A stretch of 41,823 nt of DNA, taken from assembly GCA_017438745.1 (NCBI GenBank), contig JAFRUS010000013.1, forward strand, positions 1-41,823, written 5' to 3'. Shown here piece after piece: positions 14,713-22,800 of the stretch. A model generated the notes under the pieces. It did no database searches and was not told the DNA's origin. It saw only the letters and a program-made list of their open reading frames with translations. A program made the translations under genes and the position numbers. The first letter of the stretch is position 1, and the number at the start of each line of letters is the position of its first letter. This stretch comes from Oscillospiraceae bacterium (GTDB lineage Bacteria; Bacillota; Clostridia; Oscillospirales; Ruminococcaceae).

Positions 14713-16356
14713 GTGGATAGTAAATTTCTGAATGATAAATTGTTTGAGGCATTTGCCTCTTCATCTGATAACGTATACGTTTATGTTACCGATCTGCAGA
14801 GCGGACTGAGCAGATGGTCAAAGAATTCGGTTGAATATTTTAATTTTCCCAATGAATATATGACAAATGTGATACCGTTTCTGCAGGAAAATATCCATCC
14901 TGAAGACCAGGAAGGATATTTCTCGGATCTGGCAGAAGTGCTTACTGGCAAGCGTGACAGGCACAGCTATCAGTATCGTCTGAAAAACCGTTACGGAGAA
15001 TATGTATGGATCGAATGTAAGGGCAGTGTGATCAGGGAAAATGGTGTTCCTGTAATTTTTGCCGGGCTTATGACAAGACTTGACAATCAGAACAAATATG
15101 ATTCCGTAACCGGACTGCCTACAATTTTTGATTTTTATAATTACGATTTTAAAGGGAAGAACGGTTATCTTCTTCTCATTGGTATTGATCAGTTCAGAAA
15201 AGTAGTCAGCAATTACGGTTATCATGTCGGTGACCGTGTGCTTGTTGAATTTGCGAAAAAAATCAGGAAGCTGTGTGAGCCTGATGCTAAACTTTTCCGC
15301 ATGAGCGGCGATGAATTCCTTGTGATCACTGAAAATATATCCGGTGAAACTCTTCAGGAGTTTTTTGAATGTATTAAGGATTCTGCCGGGGAGATCGAGC
15401 TTGAGGACAGCAGAAAGATTCATCTGTCAGTAACTGCCGGTGCAAGCGCTTTCCCGGCCGACGGTACAGAAAAGGAAGATCTGCTCAGCAACGCGGAACA
15501 TTCTCTTGAATACTGCAAGGGTACAAGACGCGGTGAACTTCTTATATTCTCCAAGACGATAGCTGACAGTCAGATGCGTCTTCAGAAACTCAGAGAAGAA
15601 CTCAAGCAGAGTATTAAGGATAATTTCAATGGCTTTACTCTGTATTTTCAGCCTATTGTTGACGGCGAAAGAAACAGGATAATCGGATGTGAGGCTCTGC
15701 TCAGATGGAAAGGCGAAACCATAAAAGACTCCTATCCGGGTGAATTTATCAAAATACTTGAAGACGACGGCAACATCATTCCGGTCGGCAGATGGGTAAT
15801 GGAGCAGGCTGTAAAGCAGCAGAGTATCTGGAACAGGGACTATCCCGGAATTATAGTAAGCTTCAACGTTTCCTACCAGCAGTTTGTCGCTGACAGATTT
15901 ATTGAAAATCTGATGGATGCAGTTACAAAGTACGGTGTCGATCCGTCCAGCATGATAGTTGAACTTACCGAAAGCTGCAAGGTTGAAAAGTCAGAAGAAC
16001 TCGCTGAAATATTCAGAAAGCTTAAAAATGAAGGTTACAAAGTCGCACTTGATGACTTCGGCACCGCTTATGCTTCACTTGAAATGCTCAGAAACCTTCC
16101 GGCAAGCATTATAAAGATAGAACATTCATTCGTAAGGGAACTTGCTGATCCGGGACATGATATTGACTACGTCATCATAGACAGCCTGCTTTCAATGTGC
16201 AGAAAGCTTAAGTGCAATGCAATAGTTGAAGGCGTTGAAAGTGAAAGGGTCGCAGACATGATAAAAGATCTCGACACCACTATGCTTCAGGGCTACTATT
16301 ATTCAAAACCGGTTCCGCGTGAGGAATTCGAAAAAATGCTTGAAAGCCAGAAATAA
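14713..16356 (+). CDS. PAS-GGDEF-EAL cyclic-di-GMP protein
   Basis: The start chosen is the GTG at 14713 because GGGAGGGG lies 5-6 nt upstream; an in-frame ATG at 14692 overlaps that ribosome site. The 547-residue cytoplasmic protein has a PAS_3-type sensor (about 15-125, ending EYVWIECKGSVI), a GGDEF domain (about 130-280) and an EAL phosphodiesterase domain (about 290-540). The cyclase motif reads SGDEF, which is tolerated in some enzymes. The EAL domain keeps most catalytic residues: CEALLRW, FNVSYQQF, ELTES, ALDDFGTAYASL, VEGVES and LQGYYY. The usual KID motif reads KIE, a conservative change at a metal-ligand position. It probably degrades c-di-GMP, with the GGDEF part regulatory or active. 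It has its own promoter and terminator. Confidence 0.93.
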   Translation: MDSKFLNDKLFEAFASSSDNVYVYVTDLQSGLSRWSKNSVEYFNFPNEYMTNVIPFLQENIHPEDQEGYFSDLAEVLTGKRDRHSYQYRLKNRYGEYVWIECKGSVIRENGVPVIFAGLMTRLDNQNKYDSVTGLPTIFDFYNYDFKGKNGYLLLIGIDQFRKVVSNYGYHVGDRVLVEFAKKIRKLCEPDAKLFRMSGDEFLVITENISGETLQEFFECIKDSAGEIELEDSRKIHLSVTAGASAFPADGTEKEDLLSNAEHSLEYCKGTRRGELLIFSKTIADSQMRLQKLREELKQSIKDNFNGFTLYFQPIVDGERNRIIGCEALLRWKGETIKDSYPGEFIKILEDDGNIIPVGRWVMEQAVKQQSIWNRDYPGIIVSFNVSYQQFVADRFIENLMDAVTKYGVDPSSMIVELTESCKVEKSEELAEIFRKLKNEGYKVALDDFGTAYASLEMLRNLPASIIKIEHSFVRELADPGHDIDYVIIDSLLSMCRKLKCNAIVEGVESERVADMIKDLDTTMLQGYYYSKPVPREEFEKMLESQK

Positions 16357-16360
16357 CAAA

Positions 16361-16396
16361 AATAAAAGCTTCCGCGTAAAAACGGAAGCTTTTTTG
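16361..16396 (+). terminator. Terminator after the PAS-GGDEF-EAL gene
   Basis: AAAAGCTTCCG pairs with CGGAAGCTTTT across an 8-nt loop, ending in a T tract (16390-16395). Confidence 0.85.
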
Positions 16397-16413
16397 TGGT
16401 TCAGCTATAAAGT

Positions 16414-16533
16414 GCTTAGGGAAGCGCTGATTTATTCATAAACCAGCGTGGGGTACGGGGCGAAGCCCCGTACTCTATCCTCTCCGGAAATACGGCGAAG
16501 CCGGATTTCCGATTTGATCAGTGTTTCCTTAGC
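16414..16533. repeat. Complete inverted-repeat element (copy C)
   Basis: The left end GCTTAGGGAAGCGCTGATTT and the right end, read on the other strand as GCTAAGGAAACACTGATCAA, are imperfect terminal inverted repeats. Inside are two hairpins, ACGGGGCGAAGCCCCGT and CGGCGAAGCCGG, both built on GGCGAAGCC. The element lies between two convergent genes and stops 2 bp before the proB stop codon. It has no coding capacity, so it is a MITE- or REP-like element. Confidence 0.75.
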
Positions 16534-16535
16534 TT

Positions 16536-17324
16536 TTATTTGTTAGCTTTAAAAAGCGTGCCTACAGGAATATCTTCAAAAAGATCATAGAGCATTTCTG
16601 GATTCTTGCCGTTCATGATGACCATGTCAATACCTGATTCTGTCGCTATTTTTGCGGCATTTATCTTGGTTGCCATACCGCCTGTACCGAGTGATGAACC
16701 TGCACCTCCTGCGATCTCTTCGATGTGGTGATCTATCTTTTCAACTACAGGAATAAGCTTTGCAGTCTTGTCCGTATGCGGGTCTGAACTGAACAGACCG
16801 TCGATGTCGGAAAGAATTATAAGAAGATCTGCTCTTGCGAGATTCGCTACCATTGCTGAAAGAGAATCGTTTTCGCCGATCTCAAGTTCAAGTTCATCGA
16901 TGGCTACAGTGTCGTTTTCGTTTACGATCGGAACAACACCCATTGAAATAAGCTTTTCAAAAGTATTTACAACGTTGTTCTTTTCGAGTATTGTCTTGGT
17001 AAGCAGTATCTGAGCTACTGTTATGCCGTATTCGTCAAAGAGATTGTCGTACATGTACATCAGTTCACACTGACCTACAGCAGCGCATGCCTGTTTTGAA
17101 GGCGTGTCGGATGGACGGGACTTAAGTCCGAGCTTTCCGACTCCGAGTCCGATGGCACCGGAAGAAACTATAACGAGTTCTTTGCCGGAGTTCTGAAGGT
17201 CTGCCAGTACGCGTACCAGCGAAGTCATTTTTCTGATGTTGAGCTTTCCTGTGCTGTGGGCAAGGGTTGAAGTTCCGAGTTTAATGACGATTCGCTTTTT
17301 ATCTGAAATATGTTCCATGCGCAA
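16536..17324 (-). CDS. proB: Glutamate 5-kinase
   Basis: The enzyme phosphorylates glutamate in the first step of proline synthesis. The product is 262 residues, with the amino acid kinase fold and the motifs KKRIVIKLGTSTLAH, LVIVSSGAIGLGVGKLGL, VPIVNENDTVAIDELE, LIILSDIDGLF and GTGGMATKINAAKIA. It lacks the C-terminal PUA domain of the 367-residue E. coli enzyme, as in other short Firmicute forms. Start: a TTG at 17324 is 8 nt after AAAGGA, while the ATG two codons later (17318) is 14 nt away; either is possible. proA is not adjacent. A D-2-hydroxyacid dehydrogenase gene lies 13 bp upstream in the same operon. Confidence 0.93.
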   Translation of the reverse strand: MRMEHISDKKRIVIKLGTSTLAHSTGKLNIRKMTSLVRVLADLQNSGKELVIVSSGAIGLGVGKLGLKSRPSDTPSKQACAAVGQCELMYMYDNLFDEYGITVAQILLTKTILEKNNVVNTFEKLISMGVVPIVNENDTVAIDELELEIGENDSLSAMVANLARADLLIILSDIDGLFSSDPHTDKTAKLIPVVEKIDHHIEEIAGGAGSSLGTGGMATKINAAKIATESGIDMVIMNGKNPEMLYDLFEDIPVGTLFKANK

Positions 17325-17337
17325 TTACACATTCCTT

Positions 17338-18291
17338 TCAAGAATTTACGACGTTTTCAGGTGTGCCGTTTAAAAATGATTTTATGTTCTGGTTTACGAT
17401 GCCGATGAGTCTTCTTCTTGTTTCAAGAGGAGCCCAGGCAACGTGCGGAGTGATGATGCAGTTCTTTGCGCCGATAAGAGGGCAGTCCTTTCTCATCGGT
17501 TCGTATTCGAGGACGTCAAGTCCTGCACCGGCTATTTTACCGGAATTAAGTGCATCTGCAAGAGCCTGTTCATCTGCCACAGGACCTCTTGAAGTGTTTA
17601 TGATGATGGCATCTTTCTTCATGAGTGCGATGCGCTCGCGGCTTATAGCACCTTTGGTTGCCTCAGTGAGAGGACAGTGGAAGGTGATTATGTCAGCGCG
17701 TCTGAAAGCGTCATCTATGCTAACCACTTCAAACCTGCTGTTCTCCGGCTTTGTTCTGGTGTTTACGATGACATTCATTCCGAATGCATCTGCTATCTTT
17801 GCAACAGCTTTGCCAATGCTTCCGAATCCGACAACTGCAAGTGTTTTGCCTGCGAGTTCGTACATAGGATAAGGGAATGCAGAGAAGGTAGGTGATGTGA
17901 TCCATTTACCGCTTTCAGTGTACTCGCGGTACATTGAAACCTTACTGTAATGCTGCAGGATGAGAGCGAATGTGTGCTGTGCTACTGCGTCAGTTGAATA
18001 TGAACCGGCGTTGCAGACTGTTATTCCGCGATCTTTTGCAGCCTTAATATCTATGTTGTTGAAGCCTGTAGCGAACAGACCGATGTATTTAATGTTCGGG
18101 CAGGCTTTCATTATCTCGTCGGTGATTAGAACCTTGTTGCAGAGTACGATCTCGCTGTCGCCTATACGCTCTGCTGTTTTCTCCGGCTTTGTAAGTCCGT
18201 AGAAAGTCATTTCACCGGGTGAGAAGATCTCTTCCTTTGCAATGTCTCCGGTGGAAACTGTATCCCAGTCAAGAACTACTGCCTTATTCAT
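17338..18291 (-). CDS. D-2-hydroxyacid dehydrogenase (glycerate/hydroxypyruvate type)
   Basis: The start chosen is the ATG at 18291, with GGAG 9-10 nt upstream; longer readings run through the preceding gene. The 317-residue NAD(P)-dependent enzyme has the nucleotide-binding AVVGFGSIGKAVAKIA motif, the catalytic Arg in IINTSRGPVADE, the Glu in GLDVLEYEP and the His in ITPHVAWAPLE. The sequence AGLDVLEYEPM and overall length fit glycerate dehydrogenase/hydroxypyruvate reductase (HprA-like), which interconverts D-glycerate and hydroxypyruvate. The substrate is assigned by family only. It overlaps the upstream small membrane protein gene by 8 bp and is followed by proB. Confidence 0.9.
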   Translation of the reverse strand: MNKAVVLDWDTVSTGDIAKEEIFSPGEMTFYGLTKPEKTAERIGDSEIVLCNKVLITDEIMKACPNIKYIGLFATGFNNIDIKAAKDRGITVCNAGSYSTDAVAQHTFALILQHYSKVSMYREYTESGKWITSPTFSAFPYPMYELAGKTLAVVGFGSIGKAVAKIADAFGMNVIVNTRTKPENSRFEVVSIDDAFRRADIITFHCPLTEATKGAISRERIALMKKDAIIINTSRGPVADEQALADALNSGKIAGAGLDVLEYEPMRKDCPLIGAKNCIITPHVAWAPLETRRRLIGIVNQNIKSFLNGTPENVVNS

Positions 18292-18616
18292 GGTTTTCAT
18301 CTCCGGCTGCCTGCATTGCTCCTTCTGCTGCAGCGAGTTCTTCGGCTTGCTTTGCTGCAAGCATCTTCTGCTCTTCTTTTTTCTTTTCGATTGTCATTAC
18401 TGTAAAGATCAGGATTACGAGTACAAGCTCAAGAGCACCGACACCGTAACGCCAGGCTGAAGAGTCGTTGATATAGAGAAGAAGTGTGCCTGCGATTGCA
18501 AATGCTGAAATGATCTGATATTTAAAACCCTGTCTGAAAAACTGCAGAATAAAGAAAACAAATCCTATAATGCAGAATATTATGTGTTTATCCATTGTAA
18601 GCGGAAAAGTAGCCAT
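18284..18616 (-). CDS. Small membrane protein of unknown function
   Basis: A 110-residue protein with three hydrophobic segments (about 10-28, 33-50 and 56-75), then a charged Lys/Glu/Ala-rich tail likely to be helical. AGAGGT lies 8 nt before the ATG. I recognise no family. It is the first gene of the operon with the D-2-hydroxyacid dehydrogenase and proB, and has a promoter at 18675-18703. A small hairpin CACTGacattgCAGTG lies in its leader (18650-18665). Confidence 0.75.
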   Translation of the reverse strand: MATFPLTMDKHIIFCIIGFVFFILQFFRQGFKYQIISAFAIAGTLLLYINDSSAWRYGVGALELVLVILIFTVMTIEKKKEEQKMLAAKQAEELAAAEGAMQAAGDENHE

Positions 18617-18674
18617 ATTGTTTACCTCTTGTATTATTTGATATTAAACACTGACATTGCAGTGACCAACTTTA

Positions 18675-18703
18675 ATTATATCATAACGACATAGCTTTTA
18701 CAA
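18675..18703 (-). promoter_or_regulatory. Promoter of the small membrane protein-dehydrogenase-proB operon
   Basis: On the minus strand TTGTAA (18703-18698), 17 bp, perfect TATAAT (18680-18675). Confidence 0.6.
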
Positions 18704-18713
18704 GCAGTTTAAA

Positions 18714-18750
18714 GTATAAAAAATATCCGGTCTTAAGTACCGGATATTTT
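18714..18750 (-). terminator. Terminator after the sensor-GGDEF-EAL gene
   Basis: AAATATCCGGT pairs with ACCGGATATTT over a 7-nt loop, followed on the minus strand by a T-rich tract. It lies directly after the stop at 18753. Confidence 0.8.
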
Positions 18751-18752
18751 TA

Positions 18753-20696
18753 TTATTTGTTATGATAAACAGGATCGTTGAGACGTTTTTCAAATTCGTC
18801 GTGCGGCAGCGGGGTGTCGTAAAGATAACCCTGGGCGGCGAAACAGTTGATCTTCTTAAGAAATTCGACCTGTTCTTTGGTTTCGATACCTTCACAGATG
18901 ACCTCGCGGTCGAGGTCGTGGATCATGCGGACTATGTTTCCTATCATCTTCTTGTTAGGATTATCTGCTTTTTCAAGATCGTCGATGAATGACTTGTCTA
19001 TCTTGATGACATCCACGTCAAGGTCACGCAGCATTGAAAGTGAGGAATATCCGGTACCGAAGTCGTCCATCGAAGTGAAGATGCCCTGTTCCTTCATATT
19101 TTTGACGAATTCTGCAAGAGAGTTGAAATCATCATATGCTGAAGATTCAGTAAGCTCGATCTCAACATATTTCGGATCTATTCCATATTCGTTTATGACG
19201 TTCATGATCTTGTCAGCAAAGTGCGGATCTTTCAGATGAAGCTTTGAGAAGTTGGATGAGACACGGACCGGTTCGATACCTTTTTTCAGCCATTCGGAAA
19301 TATCGCTGCAGACCCGTCTGAAAACGTAGAAGTCAAGGGCGTTTATATTTCCTTTTTCCTCAAGCAGGCCGATGAATTTTACAGGAGGTATGAGCTTTCC
19401 GTCGTGCAGCCAGCGTACAAGCGCTTCGCAGCCGCACAGAGTATTGGTTTCAATGTTTACCTTAGGCTGGTAGTAGACAATAAACTCGCCGTTTTTAAGT
19501 CCCTGATTGCATAGGTAAAGGGTATCCATGCGTGAGTCCATTTCCGTGAACATCTGAGGCTCGTACCGGATAAATGCTTCGCTGGTATTTTCGCGTGCAG
19601 TGCTGAGTGCAAGTGTACATGAGGCAAAGGCGTCGCCCGGTACATCATCTTTCCGGATGCTGTACAGACCGCAGTAGACTTCAATCATGTTTTCCCGGCC
19701 GAGAATATTAAGGCTTATATCTTTCATATGAGATATGAACTGATCCTCACGTTCACTGAAGATCAGCAGCGAAAAGCTGTCGCCGCCGTCTCTGGAGAAG
19801 TATTCGCCTTTTACAAGAAAACTCTTTATATGCTGGGCTAAGTCGATGAGAACCTGGTCACCGGTCTTGTATCCGAATTTGCTGTTGTAGAAACGGAAGT
19901 CCTTGATGTTGCAGAAAACGCAGGTGTAGTTTGCGAAATGTCCCTTTTTCACAAGTTTGCCGCAGATCTTCTGAAAGCATTCAAAGTTGTCCGCACAAGT
20001 GAGCGAATCTTTGGTTAAAAGCTTCTTTGATATTTTTCCGCAGGTAAGCATTGAGACGATAGAAAACAGCACCACCAGAGGAATGCCGACAACGGTCGTC
20101 TGGCTTGCCTGCGCAGTTTTGTGCTGCATACTGATACGTGTTTCTTCAATATCTTCGGTCATAAGCTTTTCGTAATCGCTTATGGTGTTGTTGATTTTGA
20201 AAATATACTTGTTAAGGCAGCTGTTCATGTAGAAATTTGCCTCCTGGATATTTCCTGAATCAGCAAATTCCATTACTTTTACAACGCTTTCAAGATATTC
20301 TTTCATACCGAGATCTATCAAGCGGTAATACTGTTCGTACTCTGTTCCACTGACATTTTTCCCGAATTCGTCAAGATTGTTCTCAAGTTCGGTTTCGAGT
20401 TCAGCAGCTTCTTCCCTGACTGTGCTGCGTGTCCAGGTGATATTGTCAGAAATGATGTACTGAAATATCATCTCTTCGTGATTGTAAAGATCTTTGCTTA
20501 TTTTTGTCAGATTCTCTCTGTTGCGAAGATCATTGTCGATCATCTGACTGTATTCCGATGATGTTGCGTGCTGGTTCAATGCCAGAAACAGCATGCCGGC
20601 AATGGAAAGGATCATTGTGATGCATGTCATGGTGACGACCACGCCGATCCTCAGATTGCGTACACTGCCATCGGATCTGATTATTTTCCTGTTCAT
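18753..20696 (-). CDS. Membrane sensor GGDEF-EAL c-di-GMP phosphodiesterase
   Basis: The 647-residue protein has a membrane helix at about 16-40, an extracytoplasmic helical sensor (about 41-200, four-helix-bundle type), a second membrane helix (about 201-220), a GGDEF domain (about 230-378) and an EAL domain (about 390-640). The cyclase motif reads GGDSF (304-308): Glu is replaced by Ser, so cyclase activity is unlikely and the domain is probably regulatory. The EAL domain is intact: E424 in CEALVRW, N482, E515 in ELTES, D544-D545 in MDDFGTGYSSL, K565 and D567 in IKIDKSF, E602 and E605 in CEGIET, Q622 in QGYLY. It should hydrolyse c-di-GMP in response to an external signal. A GGGAGG site precedes the ATG. 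It is 87 bp after the dockerin protease gene and may be co-transcribed with it. Confidence 0.94.
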   Translation of the reverse strand: MNRKIIRSDGSVRNLRIGVVVTMTCITMILSIAGMLFLALNQHATSSEYSQMIDNDLRNRENLTKISKDLYNHEEMIFQYIISDNITWTRSTVREEAAELETELENNLDEFGKNVSGTEYEQYYRLIDLGMKEYLESVVKVMEFADSGNIQEANFYMNSCLNKYIFKINNTISDYEKLMTEDIEETRISMQHKTAQASQTTVVGIPLVVLFSIVSMLTCGKISKKLLTKDSLTCADNFECFQKICGKLVKKGHFANYTCVFCNIKDFRFYNSKFGYKTGDQVLIDLAQHIKSFLVKGEYFSRDGGDSFSLLIFSEREDQFISHMKDISLNILGRENMIEVYCGLYSIRKDDVPGDAFASCTLALSTARENTSEAFIRYEPQMFTEMDSRMDTLYLCNQGLKNGEFIVYYQPKVNIETNTLCGCEALVRWLHDGKLIPPVKFIGLLEEKGNINALDFYVFRRVCSDISEWLKKGIEPVRVSSNFSKLHLKDPHFADKIMNVINEYGIDPKYVEIELTESSAYDDFNSLAEFVKNMKEQGIFTSMDDFGTGYSSLSMLRDLDVDVIKIDKSFIDDLEKADNPNKKMIGNIVRMIHDLDREVICEGIETKEQVEFLKKINCFAAQGYLYDTPLPHDEFEKRLNDPVYHNK

Positions 20697-20783
20697 TATG
20701 TTTTTTCCTCCCGGTTAGTCCTTTAACGGGGATAGTACTGACTGCGGATGTTCGTATGCAAGTTTTTGCGAATTAGTGCTGGA

Positions 20784-22739
20784 TCAGTTGGAAGTGTCTA
20801 TGCTCAGTTTGGTACCTGTAAGACGTTCTTTCATAAGAATAAGGTCAATAATGTTTGTTTTTCCGTCTTCATTAAGATCTGTGCTGTATCTTCCGGAGCG
20901 CGTTCCGTATAAGCGTTCAATAAGATACTGGAGATCCTTTGAATTTACTTTTCCGTCCTTGTTAATATCAAATATGTCCTCTTCGAGAGGAGGAGCTTCT
21001 GTTACTGCCGGTGAAGATGTGACCGGAGGTTCACTGGTAACTGCCGGAGTTGTGACCGGTGCTGGTTCTGTTACAGATTCTGTTATCGCTTCAGTGACCT
21101 GTGGCTCTGTGGTTGTAACTGCCGGTTCGGTCACCACAGGCGGATCAGGATCCTCAGGAACGGTCACTGAATCTGCCGGAGATGAGAATGCCTTCAGGCA
21201 TGTGTTGCCTAAAACTATTGATCTGAGTTTTTTCAGCGGAGCGGAAAGTCCGAGATACTCAGGATAGCTGTATGAGTAGCGCTTGTTTGTGGTAAGATAC
21301 CATGTTTGTCCGTCAAGGCTTATGTAGCTGTTGTCAGTTTCGTTTTCAGCGAATGTGTGGAACAGATATGTTCGTGATGAGAAGAATCCGGCTGAAACTG
21401 TAGCTGCTGAAGCCTCCATTGGAATACAGTAAGGTGATTCGTGATTTGTAAGTTTTACTACAACCGAAAAGCTGTCTCCCTGCTTTACACTTACCGGAAT
21501 TTCAAGATTAACGGTGTGGTATCCGGTGTAACGCTGTGATCCGGTGGTGTATGACGCGAGAGTGCCGTTTACAGGTGAGTATGAACGTGATGAAGGATCT
21601 GTGCCTGTGTAGACAGATATCTCATAATCGGCATCATCTTCGGTGGTGTAGAATGCCACCGCTGTTATCGGATCATCGTTTTCAGCTGTGAAAGTGTTTG
21701 CCATGTAACCTGAAAGATTTTTCTGGTTTGCATCGGCTGATATCGATACGCACCATCCGGCTTCATCGTACTGGTAGTTGGTCGAGTAGGTGTCAGCCGG
21801 AACGCTGTAGTAGCATCCTGCTTCACAGAAACTCTTGTCTTCGTACGAGATCCAGAAGTAGCCGTTGTCTCCCCAGTCTTCGCCCCAGCTGTTCTTTGCA
21901 AGCCATGCACCGTTGTGTTCAGGCTTACTTCGGTCGCTGCGGAAGTTTTCCTTAGGGTAGTTGTCGTCCCAGCCGACAATGAGGATGGCGTGGTCGATAC
22001 CTGCACCATCTTCGTCAACGTAGTGTGCGTGAGTAAATTCGTTGTAATATTCCGGACGGCTGTAGATGGCTGCTGCCACTGCGTTGTGATTATATATGAG
22101 TTCTTTCATGAAATTCACGGAATGCTTTACGTGAGTGGACATGAGAGGGTGAACATTCAGTACATCCGTTACCTTGTAGTCTGATGAGTACTGCATGTAT
22201 GGTTCCATGCTCTGCATCGTTCCGTACGGAGCCTTGTCCTCAGTTATCATGCCCTGCCAGCGTGAAAGCGTAGCAGCGGCTATGGTGTTGGTGCCTCCGG
22301 TGTTGAATACATTTTCCTCGGTAGACATAAGAGGCTTGTATCCGCGGTAGGCAAAATAGGCCATGTGCCATTCCGAAAGATCGGGGTTATTATTTATTCC
22401 GTTTTCTATAAGCTGAGTCTCAATGGAATCGGTGGCTGCTATTGCCCAGCAAGTGCCGTAGTCACCCTGCGTTTTAACTTTTGTGATGATACCGAGATCA
22501 GTCAGACTGAATTCGGAAGGAAAATCCGTTGTTTCAGGACTTGTCTCGTTTTCTGCCATTGCAACGTCAATGGCATCGAGAAATGATGCTGCAGTCAGCG
22601 TTTCTTCCTCGCCTTCCCGATAGCTGATGTGTTCAGTATATACAAGTCTTTCGCTGGATGTGTCACACATACCGTCGTAAATAAGACCGTAGAATGCGAA
22701 AACAGCAGCCAGACTGGTGATCGCAGTAACTTTTTTCAT
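20784..22739 (-). CDS. Secreted papain-family (C1) protease with dockerin
   Basis: The 651-residue protein has a hydrophobic N-terminal signal (residues 4-20) and a short pro-region. The peptidase C1 domain spans about 75-315, with the oxyanion Gln91 and catalytic Cys97 (QGDYGTCWA), His250 (GIDHAILIVGW) and Asn283 (AKNSWGEDWGDNGYFWISY). The next beta-rich region (about 325-515) resembles the lectin-like domain often fused to such proteases. A Pro/Thr/Val/Glu-rich linker (about 523-586) follows, and a type I dockerin of two calcium-binding repeats (DINKDGKVNSKDLQYLIERL and DLNEDGKTNIIDLILMKERL, 591-640) ends the protein. The dockerin should attach it to a cohesin-bearing scaffoldin on the cell surface. 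GGAGGGG lies 4-5 nt before the ATG. A radical SAM/SPASM gene is 61 bp upstream. Confidence 0.95.
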   Translation of the reverse strand: MKKVTAITSLAAVFAFYGLIYDGMCDTSSERLVYTEHISYREGEEETLTAASFLDAIDVAMAENETSPETTDFPSEFSLTDLGIITKVKTQGDYGTCWAIAATDSIETQLIENGINNNPDLSEWHMAYFAYRGYKPLMSTEENVFNTGGTNTIAAATLSRWQGMITEDKAPYGTMQSMEPYMQYSSDYKVTDVLNVHPLMSTHVKHSVNFMKELIYNHNAVAAAIYSRPEYYNEFTHAHYVDEDGAGIDHAILIVGWDDNYPKENFRSDRSKPEHNGAWLAKNSWGEDWGDNGYFWISYEDKSFCEAGCYYSVPADTYSTNYQYDEAGWCVSISADANQKNLSGYMANTFTAENDDPITAVAFYTTEDDADYEISVYTGTDPSSRSYSPVNGTLASYTTGSQRYTGYHTVNLEIPVSVKQGDSFSVVVKLTNHESPYCIPMEASAATVSAGFFSSRTYLFHTFAENETDNSYISLDGQTWYLTTNKRYSYSYPEYLGLSAPLKKLRSIVLGNTCLKAFSSPADSVTVPEDPDPPVVTEPAVTTTEPQVTEAITESVTEPAPVTTPAVTSEPPVTSSPAVTEAPPLEEDIFDINKDGKVNSKDLQYLIERLYGTRSGRYSTDLNEDGKTNIIDLILMKERLTGTKLSIDTSN

Positions 22740-22800
22740 ACTACCCCTCCGTTGGAAACTTTCCGGAAATTACAGTAAAAGTCAAAAAGATTTTTATGTA

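Noticed and set aside
16414..16533. CRISPR repeat or tandem array
   Set aside because: The copies are far apart, palindromic and without spacers.
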